Made by a program: the position numbers and the translations under genes. Positions 24,552-31,138 of a stretch of 35,818 nucleotides of DNA are shown piece by piece. The stretch covers positions 1-35,818 of the forward strand of contig PBMO01000005.1 of NCBI GenBank assembly GCA_002722595.1. The letters run 5' to 3'. Source of the stretch: Methanobacteriota archaeon. Its GTDB lineage: Archaea; Thermoplasmatota; Poseidoniia; Poseidoniales; Thalassarchaeaceae. Every line of letters starts with the position of its first letter. Position 1 is the first letter of the stretch. The notes beneath the pieces are model-generated. The model was given only the letters and a program-made list of their open reading frames with translations. It was not told the origin of the DNA and made no database searches.

Positions 24552-25805
24552 ATGTCCGACGACCTAGAGATGCAGCAGCGCCGCCTCAAAGCTAAGAACG
24601 CGCTTGACGATTTGAGCAAGATGCGAGGCATGGGGACAGAACTAGTTACAGTGATTATTCCGCCTGATAAGGCAATACATGATGTCCGTCAACAACTCTC
24701 GCAAGAACTTGGTCAAGCAGCAAATATCAAGTCAAAGCAAACCAGAAAACATGTCGCTGATGCGATTGAATCTGCTGTTTCTTCGATAAATAACATGAGA
24801 GAAACCCCCTCTAAAGGTATTGCAATTTTCGCAGGTCACGTCATTGTTGGGAATAACAAGACACGTATGACAACAATAGTAATCGATGATCCACCTGAAC
24901 CATTCCGTTCATCGAGGTATAGGTGCGACAGCACATTCGAAGTTACGCAACTTGAGGACATGCTTGTTGACAAAACGTGCTATGGTATTTTTGTGATAGA
25001 TCGAGGTGAAGCGGCTTATGGGGTTGCGAGCGGTAAAACAGTACATTGTCAAGAGGAAATGCAGTCAAATATAATGGGTAAACACCGTCAAGGTGGGCAG
25101 TCAGCACAGCGTTTCGAGCGACTTATTGAGGAACATGCACACAAGTTTTTCAAGCGTTCAGCAGAACATGCAAGTAATTACTGGCTTGGTTTAATCGACA
25201 ATATGGAAGGCATAATCATTGGTGGGCCTGGTGCCACTAAAGATCAAGTTCTCAAAGGCGAGTTCTTCCATCACGAAATCGCGAAATTGGTTCGAAAACC
25301 AACTTTTGATGTCGGCTATTCAAATGAGTCAGGCCTCAGAGAATTAGTGCAGCGGGCCGGTGGGTTGATGCATGAGATTGAATTGGACGCAGAACGCCAG
25401 TTAGTAGACCAATTTCTTGCGGAAATCATGCGACAACATCCGAAAGCAACATATGGTGAGATGATGGTCAGAAGTGCCTTGGATCAAGGTGCAGTAGATA
25501 CCCTTCTGTTATCTGAAGGACTTCGGAAAGTTCGTCAGGCTTTTACTTGCAGACAGTGCCAACACGGCTGGCAAATCACAACTGTTGGATTAACAGAAAT
25601 CCCCCCTTGCCCTTCATGTAATGCTGCAGCCGATCAAGTTAGAGAGGATCCTGATAACACTGTATCTCTAATGGATGAACTAACTGAATTAGCAGGGCAT
25701 TCATCAAGCAAGGTCAAACTCATATCAATGGATACAGAGGAGGGAGCCACTTTGATGGAAGCCTTTGGTGGTTTAGCAGCATTGTTACGATATCCATGGA
25801 GTTGA
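24552..25805 (+). CDS. prf1: Peptide chain release factor aRF1
   Basis: This archaeal/eukaryotic class 1 release factor reads all three stop codons and triggers peptide release. The stop-codon recognition loop NIKS is at residues 58-61 and a YRCDSTF element follows in the same domain. The catalytic GGQ is at 181-183 (RQGGQSAQRFERL), and a C-terminal zinc-ribbon insert has CRQCQHGW and CPSC. From the ATG at 24552 it has 417 residues, the usual length, with GAGGA six bases upstream. A GTG at 24537 is the only earlier in-frame start. argS follows four bases after the stop. Confidence 0.97.
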   Translation: MSDDLEMQQRRLKAKNALDDLSKMRGMGTELVTVIIPPDKAIHDVRQQLSQELGQAANIKSKQTRKHVADAIESAVSSINNMRETPSKGIAIFAGHVIVGNNKTRMTTIVIDDPPEPFRSSRYRCDSTFEVTQLEDMLVDKTCYGIFVIDRGEAAYGVASGKTVHCQEEMQSNIMGKHRQGGQSAQRFERLIEEHAHKFFKRSAEHASNYWLGLIDNMEGIIIGGPGATKDQVLKGEFFHHEIAKLVRKPTFDVGYSNESGLRELVQRAGGLMHEIELDAERQLVDQFLAEIMRQHPKATYGEMMVRSALDQGAVDTLLLSEGLRKVRQAFTCRQCQHGWQITTVGLTEIPPCPSCNAAADQVREDPDNTVSLMDELTELAGHSSSKVKLISMDTEEGATLMEAFGGLAALLRYPWS

Positions 25806-25809
25806 TTTT

Positions 25810-27528
25810 ATGCAAGCAATGATTGATGCTGTAATTCCGGCTCTAGGCGACGCAATGTCTACAGTTGGTGTCAAGGGTGATTTTTGGAGAAATATGCTTG
25901 GAAGATCCAAGGAATCAAGTCAAGGTGATTTAGCCCTACCTTGTTTTCCATTTGCCAAACAACTCGACTGTTCTCCTAATGAAGCTGCTTCGAGAATAGC
26001 GGATGCACTGGAACTTGATATCGGTGAAGCCGTCGCAGTGGGTCCATATGTCAACATTCGAGCATCCCTTTCTTGGCTTTCGAATCAAATAAATCGTGAA
26101 CCACAATCTAAAGGCTCAATTCTTATTGAACATACGTCGGCTAATCCGAATGGTCCGTTTCACGTTGGCCGTGCTAGAAATGCCGTATTGGGAGACACCT
26201 TCGTCCGTATGCACAGGGCGGCTGGATACGATGTTACTGCCGAATACTATGTTGATGACATGGGAAAACAAGTGGGGATTCTTTGCTGGGCCCTAGAGAA
26301 CCTAGATCACGAGCGTGTACATGCATTACTCGATGAAGGGGGTATTTCATCCGAGACCTCACCCCATTCAGAAAAGCAAGACCATGCAAGAGTTCTGTGG
26401 TATCAGGCCGCAAATCTTCTGAAGGCCCAGGATGCTACCGTAGATTCTGGTGTGACTGAATTGGTTCAATTGAGTGAAGAGGCCAATGCTGATGTGTTGA
26501 ATCGATTCGAGTCTTCGTATCAACCAGTCTTGGACGGGATGCTCCAAACGTTGGGACGAATGGGAATAAATTTCGATTCCTTTACGAAGGAATCTCGATT
26601 CATCGTAGATGGTAGTGTCGAGATAGTGATGGAAAAATTGCAGTCCTCAGAATTGCATGGTGTGGCAGAAAATGGTGCACATTACCTTGAATTAGAAAGT
26701 AAAGGCGTCAAAGGAAAATCCACTCAGTTCTTCTATCGCCGTGGAGATGGTAGCAGTTTGTATGCGACACGCGATTTAGCTTACCATCAATACAAGTGGA
26801 CTCAATCGGATCGACTTTTGAATATCCTCGGAGAAGATCATAAATTACAATCAAGACAAGTTGGGATTGCACTAGATGAATTGGGTATTAAGCCCCCTGA
26901 AGTCGTGTTCTATGCCTTCACCAAGTTAGCGGATGGAAAGATGAGTACCCGACGAGGAAACGTAGTCTACATGGACGATCTTCTCGATGAGGCCCAAGCA
27001 CGTGCACTTGAAACAGTACGTGAAAGCAAACCCGATTTATCTGAAGAGAAGTTGGTGGAAATCGCTGAAGCTGTTGGTATCAGTGCAACTCGTTTCAATA
27101 TCGCTAGAATTTCTCCTGAGAAAGGTATTACATTTCGCTGGTCGGACGCCTTGAGCCTTGAAGCAGATAGCGCCCCATTCATCATGTACAGTTATGCACG
27201 CGCCTGCTCGATTCAAAGAAAAGCAGGCGTTGTGGATGCCGCATTCGAATTCGATCCCAATTTATTGGAGGGTTCTGCGGCCGCCTTGATTCGCCGGTTG
27301 GCCTACATGGATGATGAATTGCAAACCGCAATAGATTCTCGCTCTCCACACAATTTCTGTGCATGGTTGAGTGCCTTAGCGGTCGATTACAATCGATTCT
27401 ATCGAGATAATTATGTCATCGATGATGATGGTGTAAATGCTCAAAATCTGTACATTAGCGAATTGGCCCGTGAGCATATACGTCGCGGATGTGAAGCGGT
27501 GGGTATTATCCCCATTGAAGAAATGTAA
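25810..27528 (+). CDS. argS: Arginyl-tRNA synthetase
   Basis: This 572-residue class Ia synthetase charges tRNA-Arg. The N-terminal Add1-like tRNA-elbow domain occupies about the first 90 residues. The HIGH-equivalent reads HVGRARN after ANPNGPF, a variant I recall from some archaeal ArgRS. The KMSKS-equivalent is KMSTRRGN (context KLADGKMSTRRGN), followed by a C-terminal DALR anticodon-binding domain with FIMYSYARACSIQRK and FNRFYRDN-like sequence. The ATG at 25810 follows GGAG with a seven-base spacer, just after the aRF1 stop, so the two translation genes are co-transcribed. Confidence 0.96.
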   Translation: MQAMIDAVIPALGDAMSTVGVKGDFWRNMLGRSKESSQGDLALPCFPFAKQLDCSPNEAASRIADALELDIGEAVAVGPYVNIRASLSWLSNQINREPQSKGSILIEHTSANPNGPFHVGRARNAVLGDTFVRMHRAAGYDVTAEYYVDDMGKQVGILCWALENLDHERVHALLDEGGISSETSPHSEKQDHARVLWYQAANLLKAQDATVDSGVTELVQLSEEANADVLNRFESSYQPVLDGMLQTLGRMGINFDSFTKESRFIVDGSVEIVMEKLQSSELHGVAENGAHYLELESKGVKGKSTQFFYRRGDGSSLYATRDLAYHQYKWTQSDRLLNILGEDHKLQSRQVGIALDELGIKPPEVVFYAFTKLADGKMSTRRGNVVYMDDLLDEAQARALETVRESKPDLSEEKLVEIAEAVGISATRFNIARISPEKGITFRWSDALSLEADSAPFIMYSYARACSIQRKAGVVDAAFEFDPNLLEGSAAALIRRLAYMDDELQTAIDSRSPHNFCAWLSALAVDYNRFYRDNYVIDDDGVNAQNLYISELAREHIRRGCEAVGIIPIEEM

Positions 27529-27562
27529 CCTAGTTTTTGTCTAATAGGGTAAGTTTTTGGGA

Positions 27563-28969
27563 ATGCAGGATAACGGCTCCCCAATGGCACTGGAAGGAAT
27601 GGGGCCCATTCTGCCTTACTATCTGAAGAAAATTATGCAAATTAATCTCCAGACAGGAGATACCTTGGGATTGACTTACATTATTTGCTTCCTCTCGATT
27701 CTGACACTGATTGTTCTCTGTTTTTTGGCTGCGCTGATTCTCAAAGCACGAAGCCATGCACCGGAAAATCGCTTCATGGCCATTCTACTACTCGCCGAAG
27801 GGTACCGGGTGATGGCCTCTTGGTACAACGCATACCCATTCAGTTCGGACATGTTGCCGGTGATGGAGTACTATCGTGTAGGGTGGTATTTCTGCTCTCT
27901 GTTATGCCTCTTCATGTATCTCTCGACGGTTTCCTTCTATCCGTCCAAGCGTTTGGACTTCATGGCCAAAGACAAGATACGAAACAATCTTTGGTGGGCT
28001 CTTCCTGTAATCACAGCCGTCCTCATTACTGCTTTGGTATCTTCTAGTGGAGGTGTTGTCGAGGCCTTTGGTGGTAACTATCACATTGAATGTAGATCCG
28101 TTGATGAAGACGTAATACTGACCTCGACCCCTGGTTCACCTCCAATCATAGCAGGTTGTGTCGACACAGAGGAAACCTTCCCATATTCTTGGTTTGTACC
28201 GGGCAGTTCATCAGCAGGCAAATTTTTGCTACTCGCGCCTCCGCTCTCGGCTATTATTGCTGCATTTCTAATGCGCAGCGCATGGAACCGGTTTGATGAA
28301 GAAGATGGGATGGAGGACCAAGCAAATGAAGCACGCTCACTCTTCATCGGATTCGCAGGTAAAGCGACAATCAAGGGTATCATGGTCATGTCAATCGTTT
28401 ACATGACCGCACGATTTGGTGACTTCAATCTAGCAGATTTGGCTTCGATTGATGGTGAACTTTTACCGATTTATTTGTATTGTTTATATGGATTTATGTT
28501 GAGTATTTTACTCACTGGGATGTTTGAAGGATTCATGTTCAGTTATGCGATTCTCAAGAATGACATCTTAGGTATCGATGAACAATTGCGAAGAAGCATG
28601 TCTTGGGGTGTATTCGTTTTCACTGGCGCAGTGTGTATTCTTGTTGTTGCTGAGTTATTGGAAGGAATAATACCGTATGGTGGCGTTGCGAGTGCACTAG
28701 TTGTTGGTGTTCCACTTACTGTGATGCGTAAACCGATTTACAATACAATCAACATCCTTGTCGTAATTCTAATGCCAGAAGCGTTCACCAAGGACGAGCA
28801 GAGTTATATTGAGGCCTATTCAATGGTGATGGATGATGGCATCCTCACAGAAAATGAAAGGAAATTATTGACTCTCCAAGCCAAGAATCTCGGATTAGAC
28901 GAAACCCGTGTTGAATATCTAGAAGCATGGTATGCGGAATCGTTAGGTGGGTCTAGAGAAGAAGAGTAA
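27563..28969 (+). CDS. Polytopic membrane protein with 7TM-sensor-like core and TerB-like C-terminal domain
   Basis: I do not recognise an exact family. From the ATG at 27563 it has 468 residues with about nine hydrophobic helices (roughly 38-62, 75-92, 105-125, 143-163, 218-238, 270-290, 303-330, 345-367 and 370-388). The fourth and fifth are separated by a cysteine-containing loop, probably extracellular. The step from the seventh helix, GFMFSYAILKNDILGIDEQL, resembles the exit of the HisKA_7TM sensor module into its linker, but no kinase follows. Residues 415-462 form a soluble helical domain (MDDGILTENERKLLTLQAKNLGLDE) with a TerB-like or EF-hand-like look. It starts 34 bases after argS, with no clear Shine-Dalgarno. 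Confidence 0.8.
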   Translation: MQDNGSPMALEGMGPILPYYLKKIMQINLQTGDTLGLTYIICFLSILTLIVLCFLAALILKARSHAPENRFMAILLLAEGYRVMASWYNAYPFSSDMLPVMEYYRVGWYFCSLLCLFMYLSTVSFYPSKRLDFMAKDKIRNNLWWALPVITAVLITALVSSSGGVVEAFGGNYHIECRSVDEDVILTSTPGSPPIIAGCVDTEETFPYSWFVPGSSSAGKFLLLAPPLSAIIAAFLMRSAWNRFDEEDGMEDQANEARSLFIGFAGKATIKGIMVMSIVYMTARFGDFNLADLASIDGELLPIYLYCLYGFMLSILLTGMFEGFMFSYAILKNDILGIDEQLRRSMSWGVFVFTGAVCILVVAELLEGIIPYGGVASALVVGVPLTVMRKPIYNTINILVVILMPEAFTKDEQSYIEAYSMVMDDGILTENERKLLTLQAKNLGLDETRVEYLEAWYAESLGGSREEE

Positions 28970-28971
28970 GT

Positions 28972-29052
28972 TCATTCTTCTTCTAGGATTTCTTCGATAA
29001 CCTCGTCCACCCCAAACATCGAAGCGATGATAGCAGAAATCCAACCAACCAT
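28972..29052 (-). CDS. Possible 26-residue microprotein
   Basis: A short frame runs from ATG 29052 to TGA 28972. It encodes a hydrophobic half (WISAIIASMFGV) followed by an acidic helix (DEVIEEILEEE). It fills the 87-base space between the convergent 7TM-like gene (stop 28969) and the upstream minus-strand gene (stop 29057) almost completely, four bases after the latter. Chance frames of this size are common, so the case rests on its fit in an extremely compact genome and its amphipathic composition. There is no Shine-Dalgarno. Confidence 0.35.
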   Translation of the reverse strand: MVGWISAIIASMFGVDEVIEEILEEE

Positions 29053-29056
29053 ACAA

Positions 29057-29614
29057 TCACTCTGTGATATCTTCAGACATAGAATCAAACTTTTTTTGTT
29101 GTATGGTTCTTCTTTCCCGGTCTTTTTCACTCAACCATGCTTCTCTTGATGGCATACGTTCAGACATCCCTGCTGAGTTTGATTTCGCTCGCATTTCCAT
29201 TAATCCCTTGTGTGCTGATTCAAAGCTATCTGAGCGTTTATTCCAATTTGCAGAAGGCCAACCACAGTCCCACCGCCCAGGCTCAAATCGATTTTCCTCT
29301 ATCCAAGCGCCACATCGACTATAGTAGCATCTCGCTCTTTCATCTTCACCTTCCACCCAAAATGATAATTCTGTACAAACTGGGCAACTTTTTCTATCAA
29401 AGGTTGCCAATTCGAAGGATCCCTCTTCTCCAACGAAATCGATTTCCCACGCCACGATGCTAGCAGTAACTACCTGCGTTTCTCCTGCTTTAGAAAGAAA
29501 TGCACGCATAACATCCCATGCATCTTGTTCTGAAGACAAAACTCCCAATTGCGTCTTTTCACCACCTGGTGTTGCGACGACAGGCACGTAGACCTGTTTG
29601 AGGGGCTCGTCCAT
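29057..29614 (-). CDS. Uncharacterised tryptophan- and cysteine-containing protein
   Basis: I do not recognise this 185-residue soluble protein. The first 75 residues look alpha/beta (KQVYVPVVATPGGEK, SSEQDAWDVMRAFLSKAG). A likely zinc site follows with Cys77/Cys80 (SCPVCTEL) and Cys96/Cys101 (CYYSRCGAW), then a Trp/Arg-rich stretch (GRWDCGWPSANWNKR) and a charged helical tail. It lies 52 bases downstream of the thioredoxin-like gene on the same strand, so a redox or zinc-stress link is possible, but nothing in the protein proves it. Confidence 0.78.
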   Translation of the reverse strand: MDEPLKQVYVPVVATPGGEKTQLGVLSSEQDAWDVMRAFLSKAGETQVVTASIVAWEIDFVGEEGSFELATFDRKSCPVCTELSFWVEGEDERARCYYSRCGAWIEENRFEPGRWDCGWPSANWNKRSDSFESAHKGLMEMRAKSNSAGMSERMPSREAWLSEKDRERRTIQQKKFDSMSEDITE

Positions 29615-29666
29615 GTATGGGCCTGTACTTTGCGGCTGTTTGAACTAATCGCTGAAAATACGCCCA

Positions 29667-29966
29667 TCATAGGGCATCTTCGAGTCGTTTTATTGTCGCC
29701 GCCCTTACTGTTTTGATACACTCACCATGGGAAAAGATCCCTGCGAATGGTAAGACGTCAACAGCTGCTGAAAATATTGGGAATTGCTGGAATATCTCTT
29801 TTGCATCTTTTCGATTTATCCACAGTAATGGGACTCCCATGTCATGGTTTTCTAGTTGTGCTTCAAGCTCAATACAATTGAGACAATCATCCGTTCGAAT
29901 AATGATTATTCCATGTGATGATTGTACTATCTTGGACCATGGCATGTCAAAGGCCACAGGGCGCAT
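29667..29966 (-). CDS. Thioredoxin-like protein with CLNC motif
   Basis: This 99-residue protein has a thioredoxin-fold pattern: a beta strand GIIIIRTDDC, a CxxC motif Cys28-Leu-Asn-Cys31 at the start of a helix, and a later VDVLPFAGIF in which Pro73 fits the cis-proline before the fourth strand. A final strand and helix follow (HGECIKTVRAATIKRLEDAL). It lacks the usual WCGPC and is close to the minimum thioredoxin length. Its ATG at 29966 lies 31 bases from the divergent peroxiredoxin ATG at 29998, so the two share a promoter region. It is probably a disulfide reductase or electron donor for that peroxiredoxin; this is inference from fold and position. Confidence 0.72.
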   Translation of the reverse strand: MRPVAFDMPWSKIVQSSHGIIIIRTDDCLNCIELEAQLENHDMGVPLLWINRKDAKEIFQQFPIFSAAVDVLPFAGIFSHGECIKTVRAATIKRLEDAL

Positions 29967-29997
29967 GTTCTTAGCGTGGTCGCTACCCCCGGAGGTT

Positions 29998-30459
29998 ATG
30001 GTAAACGTAGGAGATAAGGCCCCAGATTTTACTTTGAAAGCACACGATAAGAGCGAAGTAACACTTTCAACATTTCATGGTAAGAAGGTGATACTATCTT
30101 TCTATCCGGCTGCATTCACAGGAGTATGCAAGAATCAAGCTTGTACTGTCAACAATCAGTACAATGATTTAGTATCAAATAATTGTGAAGTAATCGGCAT
30201 ATCAGTCGATTCACCATTCGCAAATAATGCATTCAGAGAGGCAAATGGAATTGAATATCCCTTGCTCTCAGATGTGCATAGGGAAGTTATCACGGCCTAT
30301 GGCGTTACATTCGAAAATTTCGCAATTGATGGATACACAGTTGCACAAAGATCCGTTTTTGTTATTGAGGAAGATGGGACAATTGGATATGCGTGGTATG
30401 CTGAAAATCCGGGTATAGAACCAAATTACGATGAACTTTTTGCATACATGTCATCTTGA
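29998..30459 (+). CDS. Peroxiredoxin, BCP/PrxQ type
   Basis: This thiol peroxidase reduces hydrogen peroxide and organic hydroperoxides. From the ATG at 29998 it has 153 residues, the family norm. It opens VGDKAPDFTL and carries the active site FYPAAFTGVCKNQAC, with peroxidatic Cys44 and a second Cys49 five residues on, the CX4C spacing of atypical 2-Cys PrxQ/BCP enzymes. Later blocks (VIGISVDSPFAN, YPLLSD, RSVFVIEEDGTI) fit. The frame is open far upstream, but those residues are not family sequence. A GGAGG ends only two bases before the ATG, too close for a normal Shine-Dalgarno, so the message may be leaderless. The stop touches the convergent folB stop. Confidence 0.94.
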   Translation: MVNVGDKAPDFTLKAHDKSEVTLSTFHGKKVILSFYPAAFTGVCKNQACTVNNQYNDLVSNNCEVIGISVDSPFANNAFREANGIEYPLLSDVHREVITAYGVTFENFAIDGYTVAQRSVFVIEEDGTIGYAWYAENPGIEPNYDELFAYMSS

Positions 30460-30828
30460 CTAGAATGTCAATCCTTCAGGCCACGTTCTCTCCACAACAG
30501 CTAAACCACCATCGTGCGGCATTGGAGCCTGTGGTTTCTCTATTCGAATTTTGACACCTGCAACATTCAGATGGCCGGAAATAGTTTCGATTATTTTATC
30601 CGACAATGTTTCCATCATATGGACCGATTCTCCACGTGAAATCACATCATGTACAACTCTCTGGAGAAATCCATAGTCGACACTAGTTCCTATATCATCA
30701 TCTTTAGCGGATTCTTTCAAAACAACCCACACGCTAACAATGAATGGCTGGTCCTTTTCGCGCTCATGGTCAAACACACCGTGTTTACCTTTGACTTTGT
30801 AATTCTCAACAGCAACAATGGTACTCAT
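30460..30828 (-). CDS. folB: Dihydroneopterin aldolase
   Basis: This enzyme cleaves 7,8-dihydroneopterin to 6-hydroxymethyl-7,8-dihydropterin, upstream of folP. The 122-residue protein has the family features: GKHGVFDHEREKDQPF with the conserved Glu22, SVDYGFLQRVV, and the C-terminal KPQAPMP whose lysine is catalytic. The length is right for the bacterial FolB octamer subunit. The ATG at 30828 is preceded by GAGGTG (30834-30839), five bases away, overlapping the stop of the parvulin gene, so translation is coupled. Many archaea use an unrelated enzyme (MptD) for this step, so a bacterial-type FolB is worth noting. Confidence 0.93.
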   Translation of the reverse strand: MSTIVAVENYKVKGKHGVFDHEREKDQPFIVSVWVVLKESAKDDDIGTSVDYGFLQRVVHDVISRGESVHMMETLSDKIIETISGHLNVAGVKIRIEKPQAPMPHDGGLAVVERTWPEGLTF

Positions 30829-30837
30829 GACTACACC

Positions 30838-31134
30838 TCATTCGTCGCGACCATGTACCCAGATGATATGATATCCGAACTCTGTTTTTACGAAGCGGTC
30901 TACTTCCTTTAGTGGTTGCTCAAAGCATGCTGCACTAAATTCTCGGACCATTTGATGCTCCTCAAACCAACCTAAATCTCCACCTCTTTGACCACTTGGG
31001 CATTTACTGTACTTCTTTGCGGCTTTCTTGAATGCTTTGAGAGGTTTTTTCGCATCTTGTATTTCAGACAATAATCGAACAGCATCCGATTTTTGTTTTA
31101 GCAATATGTGGCTTGCATGTGCCCGTCTTGCCAT
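30838..31134 (-). CDS. Parvulin-type peptidyl-prolyl isomerase
   Basis: This 98-residue single-domain parvulin accelerates cis-trans isomerisation of proline peptide bonds. The opening RAHASHILLKQKSDA contains the first active-site His, the middle KKYSKCPSGQRGGDLGWF is the family signature, and FVKTEFGYHIIWVHG holds the second conserved His. There is no signal peptide or anchor, so it acts in the cytosol. It sits between the M28 peptidase (four bases upstream) and folB (nine bases downstream) in one operon. Confidence 0.94.
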   Translation of the reverse strand: MARRAHASHILLKQKSDAVRLLSEIQDAKKPLKAFKKAAKKYSKCPSGQRGGDLGWFEEHQMVREFSAACFEQPLKEVDRFVKTEFGYHIIWVHGRDE

Positions 31135-31138
31135 CGAA

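Noticed and set aside
29137-29463. A 108-residue plus-strand frame in the region 29.1-29.5 kb
   Set aside because: It is antisense to the 185-residue zinc-site protein and has no recognisable features; the minus-strand frame has patterned cysteines.
29713-29997. Upstream extension of the peroxiredoxin frame by 95 residues
   Set aside because: It lies antisense to the thioredoxin-like gene and is not peroxiredoxin sequence; the family start is at 29998.
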